From NCBI RefSeq assembly GCF_921293095.1, contig NC_060253.1, positions 81,629,992 to 81,693,991 of the forward strand: a stretch of 64,000 nucleotides of DNA. Direction: 5' to 3'. The notes beneath the pieces were generated by a model that saw nothing but the letters and a program-made list of their open reading frames with translations, did no database searches and had not been told where the DNA came from. A program made the translations under genes and the position numbers. The stretch's first letter is position 1, and every line of letters starts with the position of its first letter. The DNA comes from Ischnura elegans (taxonomy: Eukaryota; Arthropoda; Insecta; Odonata; Coenagrionidae). This document shows positions 10,042 through 22,553 of the stretch, one piece after another.

Positions 10042-12760
10042 GGTGATTTGTACAAACCGTAGCCTCCGTTATTCATAAGGCCGTCCAACGTGAGCCTAAA
10101 ACGGCCAGAATGAGCATGTCTGGAGTTAGTTCCAATTTTCGCCGCTGGCGCTGTTTTGAGAACAAAATTCGTATGGGAATGAATGGCGAACATTTGAAAC
10201 AGACGCGATTTTTGTCAAAATTAGTTCTCTTTTCGTGATTATGCTAACATTTACCATATTTATTTAATTTTGGCCTTTATTTTTTGGTATTTTTCACGGA
10301 ATAATGTTTTCAAAATTATGGGTATTTCCGACAAAGTGATATTTTTTTAAACGCAGGTGCTGTTACTTCTTCCATGTTACAGTGTCCGTTTCATTTTAGC
10401 ATAATTGTCCAGAAGTGGCCTAAAAATTTTTTGTAATATTATACGAAGCAATACCGGGTTTGTGCATTGTTTACAAGCAAATTCCTTCAGAAATCTTGGT
10501 AAAATGAATGTCAGTAATTGCTCTTCAAGTAGCTGGCGTTGCAGAAAGAGTACTGCCCGAATATAAAATTTTGCTGTCAAGTTTGCGCACTGCTTACACT
10601 GAGAAATATGGAAAGTTTTTGCTAGGATAACAATCTATCTATGATCTATTCAAATGATTCACTAATAACAGTGAGGGAGCACTTTTTTGACATGCGGCGA
10701 GAGGTTCCAGACACCCTATACATTCAGTTCTCTCCTCTGCGATTCGGACTAGGTAACCCGCCACGAAAGCTACTGCAGCTTCTCTCATATATATTTCAAA
10801 TATATAAGCGATGGTCACTTGGGGAAATTTGTTAATAATAATTAATTAACTATCAAATAATTAATCAGTCGACAAACACTTTTTCAGTAACCTTACCTGG
10901 ACTAGGTCTACTTAATATCTCGAGAAGATCTTCCGGTTGCGTTGCAGGAGTTTCATGGCCCTTAGAAATGTCATTGAGTTTCCTGATAAGCAACAGTGAT
11001 TTGCAATCTTCAGAGTCATTTACTCTATCGCAGAGAGGTAAAAAGTTTTGAAATTCAAGTTCTTGACATGTTTTCACTGTTTTCCTGCTGTCGGTAGAGT
11101 AACTTGACGAAGTCACTGGAAACGTTTACTCCGTCATGTCAGTCTACGGTCAAGAAACTGATTTCTCATGTTCTCAAGGGTGTGACTAGAATCGTAGCTA
11201 AGGAATAGAGGCCGAAATGGGGTCACAAGGCGCAATGGAATACTGTCTTCTGAATGAACGTTGGCCATCTGTGAAAATTCCCACAAAAAATATAATTTAA
11301 CTAGTTTAATAGAGGAACACGTTTTGCTCAATTCCACCCAGTTTTCTTACAATTTTACGCTGTTTCTTGCGGAAAAAATGACGTGATACTTGCCAGGACC
11401 CCCCTCCCCTCCACGTGAGATTGGGTGAGAATCGGTTCGACCCCCTTGCCCCTGAACGATTCACGCAATCAACCTGCTGCGTGAACGGCGGTGATATATC
11501 CATGAATTTCCCATGAGAAAATATTCCCCTGAACCGGGAATCGAGGCTGTGATCTTGGATTTCCAGGCCACTGAGCAGACTTTCTTTGATTCCCATGGAA
11601 ATTGTTCCGAGGCTCATGGTACAAGATGAGAGTGGCGGATCCATGGGGAGGGGAGATGCTTAGGAGTCGTAACATACGCTATAGATAAAAATTGAAATTT
11701 TCATATGTCACTACTTTGACGTAAAGCAGATAGCAAAATTTTCCGGCAAATTTACCAACTATAACGAGTCAAAATACAAATTATTTTTAACCTTATAGGG
11801 CCTATTTTAACGCTTTGGCATTGGTAAAACGATCTACTACGCCTGCATAATATAGTGTCTTTTTTATCAATGAATTAGTCTAAAACAGCCGTTTTTGAGT
11901 CTGGAAAATCCTAACTTTCAAAATCCCCGAACCCTGGAGCTAGGGCGTTGCAGGGGGGCGTGTGCCTCTGGCGAAGATTTAGAGAGGGGAGCAGAAAATT
12001 TTGAAACATTTATTAGAAAAGTTATTTAACTTTCATAATTAAATTAGTTAGGCAAAATAATTAAAAATCATTTAAACTAATATTAATAAAAGTTCTTCAC
12101 AGCATACATACGGCGAGTAATTTCAACTAACGCACAATAAAAAAAATGGATTACAGAGGTATTATATTTTAGGGGTGGAAGAGAGAAGGGGATCACGGGA
12201 GGGTTAGTGGCAAACTGATCGTTGCACCCCCTGAAAAAAGTCCTAGTTATTGCCCCTTCACGACCGGTTAAGAGTCTCAACCCTGCCCTAAAGACGCGCA
12301 TGGCGGTATGACCGCAGTTCGATTCCCGGTTCAGGAGATTTTTTTCTCATGGCAATTCTTGTATATTTGGTAAGTTTTGGTTAGTGAGTAATCATTTCCA
12401 TCGAAAAATATTTTGCAATAGGGTCCAAAACCAATCGCCTTAGGACTAATTTTCTCGAGACCTCCTTAAAATAAATATCCTCGCTTTTTCTCATTCTTCA
12501 TTATTTTCCCCTGCCAAACACCCTAAAGGTGGCTTGCTGGGTATTATGTAGATTTACAAGTATTAGAAAGAATTTAGAGCCTCTCTTAAGATAAAAATAA
12601 CGTAATTTCATCATTTCCGTTGCTATTTCCCGTAAGATCTCATGTAATTCATGTTCTCAAAAGAGCGCCTCTACCGGCCGAAGACTCAACTACGTGCGCT
12701 GTCCCAGCCTTTTCCCGACGTTGGACGGCCTTGTATATAACGTAGGCTACGGTACAAACG
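10042..12760. repeat. Degenerate inverted repeat pair, possible nested old element
   Basis: The arm at 10042-10170 contains GGCCGTCCAACGT and CGCTGTTTTGAGAAC. It is mirrored at 12640-12760 (ACGTTGGACGGCC, GTTCTCAAAAGAGCGC) with many mismatches. The 2.5 kb between has no recognisable transposase; an open minus-strand stretch at 10865-11116 could not be assigned. It may be an older element nested in the Harbinger copy, or that element's own subterminal repeats. Confidence 0.4.
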
Positions 12761-12819
12761 ATAGGACCAAAAGCCAGTTGGACAAAATTTTGACCGTGGG
12801 ACAGGGTGCGCGTCAGTTG

Positions 12820-12873
12820 CATCAAATTTTGATCAAAATATTTTGACGCAAATTTGACCGTGGGACATCGGCT
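12820..12873 (-). repeat. Right terminal inverted repeat of the Harbinger element
   Basis: Ends CCGTGGGACATCGGCT and is followed by TTA. It is an inverted copy of 4189-4250. A second, imperfect copy of the CCGTGGGAC motif lies just inside, near 12790. Confidence 0.85.
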
Positions 12874-13098
12874 TTAATGTTTTTAATCTCCTGAGTCTCG
12901 ATCAAGTGATAATAATAATGGCAGGGCACAGCAAACCTAAAAAAATGATTCTATCCTAGGGACGTTTTGCGGGTATAGAATAGGCGGCATATTTAATCGT
13001 TGAACAGGGTGAATAATTTCCGGAAGTACCATTATTACCGTTAAAGGCTATTTTATAACGATGCTTGCCTAATCACCAAAGGAATAATTTGAGATTTA

Positions 13099-13270
13099 GG
13101 GTGCGATTCATAGACGGCACTTTAGGCTAAAGTATACTTTAGCCGGGCTAAAGTCTGCTTTTTCCGTTTCATAAACGCCACTTTAGAGGAAAAATGGCCG
13201 AATCGTCACTTTACCGTAAAGTGCCCAACCGGAGCTCACTTTAGGGCTAAAGTGTCCTTTACGGATGAAT
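13099..13270 (+). repeat. Left TIR and CTAAAG-rich subterminal region
   Basis: About 25 bp of terminal repeat followed by at least six CTTTAG/CTAAAG palindromic motifs, a typical layout for clustered transposase binding sites. Confidence 0.65.
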
Positions 13271-14230
13271 AAATATGGCTGCACCGGCTGTTATTGAAGT
13301 TGAAATATGAAGATATTTGGGTTACGGAAATGAATATGAACTAATTTTTTGGTGAGAACACAGCAGCAAACTGGCGCGTTTCAAGAAATAACCAGACAAG
13401 TAATATATGTCTTTTCCCTGAATATACATCGAGTCGGTATTGATGGAGATGACCCAATTCTTATATTTTGAAGTTTAACTCTATCGGTCGTGTGATAATT
13501 ACAGTAAGTGGTTGAACAGGTTGGCATAATTTATGTTGATTTTATATACAAGTTAATTGTTAAGTTCTTAGGTTATTTATACGTTCATATTCTAGAATTT
13601 TCCTTAAAGATACTTGAATATGATAGCAAAATTTTGTTTATACATTGGCGTCAATAGCCTTCGTAAACAAAGACTTGATTTTCATATCGTTTGGCCAGCC
13701 AAATACTAGTTTCTACACCTTGTATTGCATTTTAAGCGTTTTCATTCAATATTTGCTTAATGTACTCTTTCCGTATGCCTCCATATCACGCTTAACATGT
13801 TTCTGTGATTGTGAAACTAGAGTCGAGTTTCTGTTTCGTTTTTCGACTATGCATTTGCATGTTTACAATGATGATATAAGATCTCGTCATGAAAGGCAGC
13901 AATAAAAAGTAAAACGTACTTTCCTTCATAGCCATATTATCAGCAGCAAAGCAATGTTTCCTCGAGGATGTAGGATTGTTATGAAATGTTATTTACACAG
14001 CATCACAGACATTTTCTACTGCAAAATTCGTGAATGGATACTCTGGTTAGGTATTCACATATGTCGAGGCATCTTTTAAAGTAGACAAAGAGATATTTAT
14101 TGATATAAGTCCATTCTCACATTCAACATGTTTCATTGCGTGGCCATTCATTCATTGGTTTTGATGATATAGATATTCTTGACTGTACATTCTCGTCCAT
14201 TTCTCTAGAATATATAACCCCTTAGGTCAA
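13271..14230. other. No gene recognised
   Basis: The open stretch 13645-13905 has no family signature. The rest is AT-rich without clear repeats. Confidence 0.4.
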
Positions 14231-14344
14231 CATTCCAAGAATTAAAATATTGGTAAGCACAAAAGAATTCAACAAACACCCATGCCTCATTCAAAATATG
14301 CGTCCAACTGAGACAACCACTAGTTTCAAGTTAACGCGAGAGAA
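14231..14344 (+). repeat. First copy of a perfect 114-bp direct repeat
   Basis: Begins CATTCCAAGAATTAAAATAT. It reads the same, with no difference seen, at 15806-15919, 1.46 kb downstream in the same orientation. Confidence 0.85.
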
Positions 14345-14544
14345 CATGATACTAATATATCAGGTAGGTCGTTCCCGAGGACGAAAATGAGACCGTTCTG
14401 CGCATGACGTCATGTGGAGAGCAGTTAGTGGCGGAGCATTTGAAAGTAACTCAAGATTACGAAGACTACTTTCGCTCCGCATTCGAGATTTGCTTGGCAA
14501 ATCTTTCTCTCCCACGAGCAAAATTAACCTGAGAGAATCTTGAA

Positions 14545-14974
14545 AAGCCATTTACACGGGGCAAATAATCGCACTATCTGACGTGTGTACGAAGTCGCAG
14601 TCAAAATTGTGTTGTTTAAAGCGGTGAATTTTTAAGGCCTGGTTACTCGGTACATTAACACGTACAAGTTAATGTCTGTTTACGTGAATGATTTTTGTGG
14701 ACCGGAACGGTACATGTACGAATGCATAAACCAAATTAGAACAGGTTCTATTTTCTATGCATGCATTCGCACAAGCTGGGTGGTTACACGGTGCATTTTC
14801 GTGTCCATTCACGCGTTCATACATTTAGACATTAACCCGAACGTGTCAATGTATCGTGTAACCAGGCCTTTAAAACTAATGCGAGAATGCTTAATGCATT
14901 CAAGCAATTGCATGCCATAATGAGAAATTACAGATCCAACCTGCGCAATTACGTCCCCCGTTCAAAACGACCTT
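14545..14974. mobile_element. MITE with imperfect AAGNC-TTT-ACGGGG ends
   Basis: The left end AAGCCATTTACACGGGGCA matches loosely the reverse complement of the right end (AAGGTCGTTTTGAACGGGG), and both lead into an ATAATTGCGCA-like core. A truncated relative sharing CAGTCAAAATTGTG lies at 37196-37398. The element is itself split by another MITE at 14635-14869. Confidence 0.5.
14635..14869. mobile_element. Harbinger-type MITE (235 bp), nested
   Basis: TIRs AGGCCTGGTTACTCGGTACA and its inverted copy (ends GTGTAACCAGGCCT) are flanked on both sides by TTA (14632-14634, 14870-14872). The 3-bp TTA duplication points to PIF/Harbinger mobilisation. It is non-coding. Confidence 0.75.
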
Positions 14975-15805
14975 AAGTCATGACGTTTCGCATAAATACT
15001 ATAAACCCTATGGCGGTTTGGGTGAAATGAAGCTGGGAAGAACAAAAGATATACCAACTCGTACGGAATCACCTCAGAGAAACTTCCTATTTCGAGACAT
15101 GGGCGTACCCAGCGATTCCCCCCCCCCCCCACCCCATAAAAGCAAAAATCGCAAATTTCTTTGAGGAAAATAATATTTTTTCAAGCAAATAATTTGAAAA
15201 ACCAATAAGGAGCTGTTACAGTTTCCGTAAATGTTGATTTCATTCTCCAGTTCCATGCTTAAATCTTACCTAAAACTTGAGCAACCATGGCTTTTAAGCA
15301 TCTGCAGGGGGGACGTGCCCCCATACCTCCCTGAATCCACCTATGATCGAAGCAGCATCTTCCTTATCAAACCCACCCAAGTATTTGCTGTATTCATTCA
15401 CTGTTTGGGGCACTTACCTTAATTTTCTCAATCCTGTAGTCTGCTCATCTGAAATATCTCATCATCATGATATATGGGGAGGAAATGATGTTTTAAATTT
15501 CTTTAAGTCACTTGGGAAAGTCAGCCTATTTAGAGACTTTACACCTGATATAATAAATAGAGGTAATAATATAGGTTACACTCAGGTAGTGGCATAACTA
15601 TGGGGGTGGGGATGAGGGGATATATTCCCCCCCCCCCCCGAAGCCTCAGAGAAATTAAAAAATTGTTTGAGAATCTTTTCTGGATTTGATATATTATAAC
15701 TGCATCTGCTAAAAGATAAATTTTAAGTGCCAAAATGATGTAAAATGCATTTTCAGGCATGTAATTTTTCAAAAATTTTCCTGAAATCACCGTTTCCTGG
15801 GTCCA

Positions 15806-15919
15806 CATTCCAAGAATTAAAATATTGGTAAGCACAAAAGAATTCAACAAACACCCATGCCTCATTCAAAATATGCGTCCAACTGAGACAACCACTAGTT
15901 TCAAGTTAACGCGAGAGAA
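15806..15919 (+). repeat. Second copy of the perfect 114-bp direct repeat
   Basis: Identical by eye to 14231-14344. The segment between the copies holds a nested pair of MITEs and C-rich repeats. Confidence 0.85.
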
Positions 15920-16390
15920 TTTCACTATTTCACCCACCTTCAATGAACGTACACCATCAAACTTCGACTAACATGTAGTCCAAACAACCGTATGCAGTTA
16001 ATCATAGAAAATTATCATAAATGACGTGAAAATATCAGCATTTGAATATTTACTTCGCTGGGAACATCGAAGGGCATTACCAATACACGAAGCTAATTAA
16101 AAGTGAGCTTTTATTCAGCCAACTCAGTCATTAACGTACAAAAAAGCTAGTGGTGAAAAGCTTTCAATGACGCAGTATTCATTTACATTTGCACATAATA
16201 TGAGAAAACGAGAAAATACAGCTTAATAAATCTTAGCAAAATACAACACGAAAACCCAGTCGCCAGAAACATGTAAACAAGTACGCATTTAATATCGTGT
16301 GTCATCTTTTTCTTCACTTTTTCGCAGCGTTCATTGCCAACACTCAAAAATTTGAATCGTTCCGAACGGAGGCTTGGTATACATGTGGAC

Positions 16391-16445
16391 GTACTATCAT
16401 TTGCAAAAGTCTTGCAACAAATCGAGCGGCGCCACTTTCGCTCCA
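16391..16445 (+). repeat. 55-bp repeat, inverted partner at 19300
   Basis: Begins GTACTATCATTTGCAAAAG and contains GAGCGGCGCCACTTTCGC. An exact reverse-complement copy lies at 19300-19354. Confidence 0.85.
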
Positions 16446-16499
16446 CAAAGATTGTGCCCGGAAATTGTATGGTTTTCGGGTGTATGCAACAATCCAATA

Positions 16500-17725
16500 C
16501 TAGTCTTCATGGTTCAATGCATGGAGAACGGGTCATTGGGTGGTTGAGGTATTTTGTCATCCTTTTCAGTCTCAGGATTTGACCGCTTCCATTTAAGTGA
16601 AATTAATGTTCATGATATTCCCCCAAACACATTGTAGCAACTAATGCAGTAGTAAAGATCGAAGGTAATTCATCGGAGAGATTTTAAAAAGTTGGTAGCT
16701 TGGCTCTTTTTGAGTGATCTCAGCTCTTTTCAGAGAGCTGGAAATCACGAGTCGTTCACTGTGAACATGGTAGACTTTTGTTTACATCTATCGACTCGGG
16801 TTGATGTTTTAATACAATATATACGACATATGATACGAGGCAGCTTTGAAATTCCCAGTGTTTCATCATATAAATATCTGAGCAAACACGTAAAATATGA
16901 ATTAGTTAAGCTGATCGGCATTAATCGTTGCGTAAGTAATAACAGAGTTCTCCGACGTCCGTCAATCGGTAAAGATGTATTCCTTTCCACTTATTCAAAG
17001 TATGACGAGGAAAACTTAATTCCAGCTAAAAGTCCCATTTTTAATGATTGTCGGATTTCAACAGGTATTGTTTGATAATATGTTCTACTGCTGAATTAGT
17101 GTGAATGCGAATAATAACTCTAAGCTGCTATGTCGTTGATGATTAAGTTATCTTATTTAGATGCAATCATTTACATATACACTGATGAATCCGGGATTAT
17201 GTAGGATACTTACTTACCATTATTAATTGAATTATCTACTTGCATTAAGTAGGTTACGTTGTATTAGGAAATGTGTTTGTTGGCCATACGTTTTATGTTT
17301 AAGGCATCAGTGGAACTGCAGCTCATTTCATAAAACCTTTCAAGTCGAGTAAGAAGGACGTAAGCAAATCCTAACAGAATTTCTGTTTGTAATGAATGTA
17401 TACGCTTGCTTCATTAGAAATACAAGTACCGATTTTGAAACATAATAACAAATAATAATAACTTATAAAGACGACACCATACCGAAGTCGCAGGCGACAA
17501 CATCATTATATTCCTATTGTATATACTAACCAGCCGAAACATAGAGTATGCGAAAGCCTCCGTGCTCAAGTTATAATCATATAAACGAATAAAAGACTAA
17601 TATACCGAGAAAGTGATTATTTTGATCAAATTCGTTCAAGTGAGAAGCCGTAGGAGAAACACATGAAGCAGCTCAGTGTTACAATAACAACAAATACTCA
17701 AAATTGCGATCTAGCGACCTTGAGA
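16500..17725. other. No gene recognised
   Basis: The 127-codon open stretch at 16692-17075 shows no known motif, and its codon pattern does not suggest an exon. No repeat structure was seen. Confidence 0.35.
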
Positions 17726-17727
17726 TA

Positions 17728-17800
17728 GAAATAGCTCAGTGGATAACGAGTCGGGCTGGTAATAGGAGGATTCCGCGTTCAAGTCTTTCTCGAGGCCGAA
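17728..17800 (+). repeat. tRNA-like sequence, probably a SINE head
   Basis: ATAGCTCAGTGGATAACG resembles a tRNA A box, and GCGTTCAAGTC about 35 nt later resembles a B box, but the acceptor and anticodon stems do not close cleanly. It is more likely a tRNA-derived SINE or relic than a functional tRNA. Confidence 0.4.
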
Positions 17801-19299
17801 ATTTTTTTCCTCCGCACAGCCGTATTTTATTTTAAAGTTTTTTTATTTTTGAAATTTATGTTAAGAGGGTACCAGCTGTTGAATTTGAGCATTTTTTGCA
17901 ACAATTTCTAATTTAAATGACCGTGCGACGGGAATCATACGTAGTTAGTGCGGTAGGACGAATCAATTGCGTTTTCTTGAAGGAACTCCAATCAGAATCA
18001 CTGGTGAATGTAATTCCTAGTGCTATATGGTTTCCTTTACAGGTCCGTAACTGCTCAACATTATTAACCTTTGGAATGAGAACTATCGTAATAATCTAAG
18101 GTTCCATATACGAAATTTCTTAAATAGATCAATTTTATCTTATTAAAAAGAAAATTATGAATGATATTTTGCAGCGATTATGCTGCCCGCCTATGTTGTA
18201 TGCTGCCTATTTGTCATCAACTTGTCGCCATTTCCTACCAAGTTAATTTCGCCAGTAAAGTTTTTCAGAACAATTTTACCCTTTTTCGTTTCGTAAATGA
18301 GCAGTGACGGAAATTTTTCTTAGAGATAGAAAAAGATATAAATTAAGTGAAGAATTTTACTTTTAAACTTTAGGCTTCAGTATTCTACAATCAGTGTTTT
18401 TTTAATCCAGTAATTTTGTTGGAAAGGGACAGAATGTGAGACTAGCTGATCTACTAAGTACAATCCTACGAATTACCTATGTAATGGTAATCCTTAATCG
18501 TGCACGCACCACGGCGCTTATTTTTAAATATAGGAAAGGCTTATCTTGAGGTGTTTATCAACTATTTTTCTAGTGCGTATTTTCTTCAAGCAAATTGTGG
18601 CATCAACATGTATATATGATAGGGCTACAAATTGGCCCTATTTTCATTATTTTGGAAGTACGTGAGAATCACTTACGGCCTGCAAGTTTTACTCCAGGTA
18701 ACCTACTTCCTCATCCCTGGCTGGTAAAGTTGGGATAAAGATGTAGGGCAGGACGAGGTGCAGGACCTATTAGCTGACGTAAAGAACTATTTAATGCCAA
18801 TCAATTATATATGGTGGAGACGACAGAGTCGTGTTTTTTTTCGGAAAATTGTCAGTTAATTTTTTTTCATTTATTAATTCTTCTATATCGAACAAATATT
18901 TCAACAACTTAATATAAAGTCTCCTGAACGACGTTGAATCCCTAAAAAAAGGGTTACGAGCGAGTTGATTTCCGTGTTCCTAATGGCGAAATCGTGCCCC
19001 CAGCCGTCCTTATGGGGTTTACCATTGGAAGCCAGGCGTCATAGGTAACTCTCACCACTCTTTTAACGGGTAAATATTTTCAATTATCTACTCCAGTCAA
19101 CTACGGGTACAAAAATAATCTCAAACGCCGCGACGACTTAACAACATCTACGCACGTTTACTCAACTGAACATCGTAATGATTTCCTACGTCTCACTCCC
19201 GTGTCACGATGACCCGTTCGTGAGTCGTTCCCGAGCTACCATGAAGATTCATACATAGATAGTGATCATTCAATCTTAATGGTGGCCAGAAATCGACAA
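17801..19299. other. No gene or clear repeat recognised
   Basis: AT-rich sequence; the open stretch 17917-18099 carries no recognisable motif. Confidence 0.35.
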
Positions 19300-19354
19300 T
19301 GGAGCGAAAGTGGCGCCGCTCGATTTGTTGCAAGACTTTTGCAAATGATAGTAC
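19300..19354 (-). repeat. 55-bp repeat, inverted partner of 16391
   Basis: Exact reverse complement of 16391-16445. The adjacent sequence CTTGTATACTGGTTACTAATC recurs inverted near 28980-29005, so the pair belongs to a wider dispersed family. Confidence 0.8.
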
Positions 19355-22236
19355 CATGGCCCTTGTATACTGGTTACTAATCTTCCAAGAGGTTCTCATT
19401 GAAATCGGTAGGGGGCGCTGTTGCCTCAATCTTCCGACACCAAATAGTTCCTCTGTTGAACGAGTGGTAGCGCGAGGGTGCCCAGGGTTTCTAGTGGTAG
19501 GAAAATTAACATGGCGAGTATAGGCGAAACGCTGACTTGTGGTGTTTTTTTCCATTTTTTCAGTGGTAAGGAGGCCTTCTGGAGGTTTCATTTTTTGACA
19601 GTACGAAACTGAGTGTAGTGGCTAGAAAGTGGTGCTATTAGCTCAGAAAAGTCAGCGATGGTTCAGGAGTAGTGACTTGAAACAAATCCCGTGCCCTCGC
19701 TCGTAGTGGGATCCCGTTTACTTACCTGTGAACACCATGGCTTACGACAAGGGATCGTTTTTGTGCGTGGTTTTAAGTGGGTATATAATGCTAAGAAGAA
19801 ATAAAATTCCAAACTGGGCATTATAAACTCCCATTTGTGGAAGGCGGCGGTAAGTACTCTGAATGTTTACATGTTGCATTTTTGAATAAGTTGTTTCTTG
19901 TGCATGGTACCTAAGTTATGATAACGGTGAAGGCCCGAAGTGTCACTAATCTTAGCAATTAAGTTTAATAACAATGCAAATGTTTCAACTGCGTGTCCAT
20001 ATTACAGCATTTGTCGGAAATGAAACACCTATCCCGCTCAACATTTTTAGCCGACCTTATTCCAAGATGGCAGAATGTGGTGGACACGTTAATTTTAATT
20101 TTGTAAGTAATGTGTGCCGCCTACTGTCCATCGCATGGCACAGTGAGTATTCGCATTTAAATTTGATATTTTTTAAACATTGTTTTGCTCTATCGGAAGT
20201 AGAATCAAACTCTTGAAAAGTTATTTTTAAGTTTTTTTATCTGGAATGGACCTGATGTTTTGGTTTGGGTTTCTTGTTTATATACATTACTAGCTGAGAA
20301 GCCCTTTGATTTTGAGCAGTTCGGAGATGAGTTAGAGAATTTGCCTAATTCTTTGTGCATTGAAGTTGGCCGTTGTGCGTGAAAATGCTATTGTTTATTT
20401 CTCTTCGTCACAAGGTTCATAAGTTTTGTTCATGGTAGCAGAGAGGAGTACTCCTCGATCGTATCCTACTACACACCGCAAATAAGTGTATTTTTTCTCT
20501 ATCTTGGCCTCTATTTTTAGCGTATATTAGTGCCTTGCAGGGTTAATAGTCTTGAAGAATCTAAATGCATTGCAATTTAAACAACCGATAAATATTCTTT
20601 TACGTTATTTTAGCTCGATCGCATAAAAACCACATTTATATGATGATTTTCGTATGACAGACACAGACAAACATTAACTTTTTATGTAGGATTCATAGAT
20701 AAAGCGTGACAGGTATCTCGCAATGTCGCGCACAAGAATTTCCTTTGGTTGATTTTGCGTTTAACGTAATTAACTTCATTTTTGCTCTGCCATTTCGAAG
20801 TGTTCTACGTTCTACTATGATATGATATTTTGGGAATTACAATTAATTATAATCAATGACCGGAACCAATGACTGTTTTACTCGGGAGCTTATAAAGACC
20901 AGATGCGTGAATTAACAAATTGAAATAGTTATTTAATAAATGCCTTGCAATAAATTTTCTGGAAATAATTGGATGTCGAGGTTTATCAATTTGATCTGCT
21001 TCTACAATTGCTGAGATTTATCGATTCGGTTCAGTGCAAATTATCTGGATAATCAAGAGAAATTGGCCATCTTTCACTGCCAAGTCATAAATGGCCTACT
21101 AACTAGCCAGTTGCTGACAAGCCTTACACATCCTGCATGTTTCATGAACAATTTCTGTCTAACCGTGCTACTATTTGAAAATACATGAATGCATATTGAT
21201 GTTGGATCTGTAAGTGGCTTTGAGAACTAATTATTCTTTATTTTTCCCCAGGATTAACTGATATATAAAACCAGTGAAGCATGAAACTTTGTGAATGTAA
21301 TTTAATGTGAAGTAATTTTGGGAGATGAAACCTAATAATACTGTCTGGAGGAGTCGAACATTTAGATACAAAGAATGATGTAGACCCTCAGATCCAAATA
21401 TACTGTATGTCCTCAAGAGAAATACAGCCGCCTTCCAGCAATGTGAGTAAATTTGAAAATATGTAAATGTATATTGATGTCTGATCTGAGCTTGTTCTTT
21501 TGAACATTTGTGTCCCGATTTACTCAGAGAAGTAATATGAAAATTTTGCTCTCATATTTATGAATATCACTATTATTGTTTATTAATTTAAGTAAGGTGA
21601 CATGAGCCCAAGTTTTATTTTATGGATAATTTTTACAACTTCAATGTCCAACATCTGTGTGAGGTTTAGGTAGTTTAGACCATCAAGCATAACATAAAAG
21701 TTAGTATATGTACTACCAAGCTTGGGTGATCAATCACCTATTAGAGTATGTATCAACGATGTGTAAGCACACCTTACATCTCGCCATCTTTATTGTTCAT
21801 CACTCTTACACCAGAACTCTCATTCCCAACTTCTGAGCATGGTGGCAAACCTTAGGACTCAACATCCCTTTTCTCCTTTAAGAGACATTCTTACCCTTAC
21901 ATAAACGTAAAGTCTTGAACAAAAACAAATGCAAATCCTGACACTTACTACACCAATTCACTTATAAACCAAAATAACATTCTTCATTCCAGATAAATCA
22001 AAAGTCTTTTTACAAGCTTGGCATATGTTAAATAATCAGCGCATGTTAAATACTGAGTGTTCAGTAAATAAGTAATAAATAAATACTAGTTATTCAGTGA
22101 TCTACATTTTATAATACTGCAAAGAACTAGATTTATTACATTCTCTCATTGACCTCATCTCTCCTGGAGAGTATCCTGTTTTCCTGTAATTGTTTCCTGC
22201 CATCACAGGATTAGGTTGCAAATTCTTTCCTCCATC
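19355..22236. other. No gene recognised
   Basis: A short frame in good translation context at 19739 (MAYDKGSFLCVVL) ends within 30 codons and has no known family. Short direct repeats (GAAAATA-GTA-ATG) occur near 21172 and 21451. Nothing else can be supported. Confidence 0.35.
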
Positions 22237-22238
22237 TA

Positions 22239-22551
22239 CAGTTGAGGACCTCAAATCCGGAAAGCTTGGGACCAAAGGGTTTCTGGATTTCTGGTCTTCA
22301 TGGTATGTTTTGTTAATTAATTAATTTATAAATATGTTCAGGCTCTTGTGCTTGATATTTGAGATCCCTAAGTGCCCAGGTTGTTAGTGTATGTTTACAG
22401 AGTGTGCTAACATCCTACTCGTCCCAGAACAAGGCTCAGAGGCCAGTGCCACGAGGTGTCTAGTCGAAACCCTATGCAGAAGAATTTTCAAACATTTTAG
22501 ATTTCTGGTTTTTTTTGGGTTTCTGGATTCCGTATTTTTGGTCCTCAACTG
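22239..22551. mobile_element. pogo/Tc1-type MITE (313 bp)
   Basis: Terminal repeats CAGTTGAGGACC...GGTCCTCAACTG are flanked by TA on both sides (22237-22238, 22552-22553), as expected for Tc1/mariner superfamily insertions. It has no coding capacity and lies at the end of the minus-strand gypsy fossil. Confidence 0.75.
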
Positions 22552-22553
22552 TA

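Larger units (their letters stand above)
4189..12873. mobile_element. PIF/Harbinger-type DNA transposon, interrupted by a gypsy element
   Basis: The left end AGCCGATGTCCCACGGTCAA and the right end are inverted copies over roughly 50 bp, and both sides are flanked by the trinucleotide TTA (4186-4188 and 12874-12876). A 3-bp TTA target duplication is the hallmark of PIF/Harbinger. The identification is supported independently by a transposase N-terminal fragment at 4513-4680. Subterminal repeats of a TCAAAATTTTGATCAAAAT-like motif lie inside both ends. Removing the inserted gypsy element (4757-9270) leaves about 4.2 kb. Most of the transposase is gone, so this copy is non-autonomous. Confidence 0.8.

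Noticed and set aside
10865-11116. 83-codon minus-strand stretch in the Harbinger element, possibly its second (MADF/Myb-type) protein
   Set aside because: Only a vague BESS-like hydrophobic pattern; no MADF or Myb signature could be read in the neighbouring frames.
12270-12345. tRNA-like B box (CAGTTCGATTCCCGG)
   Set aside because: No matching A box or closing acceptor stem could be found upstream.
16183-19523. Shared peptide KWRRSICCKTFANDST encoded at two places, suggesting a duplicated gene
   Set aside because: It is simply the translation of the 55-bp inverted repeat at 16391 and 19300; similarity stops at the repeat edges at DNA level.
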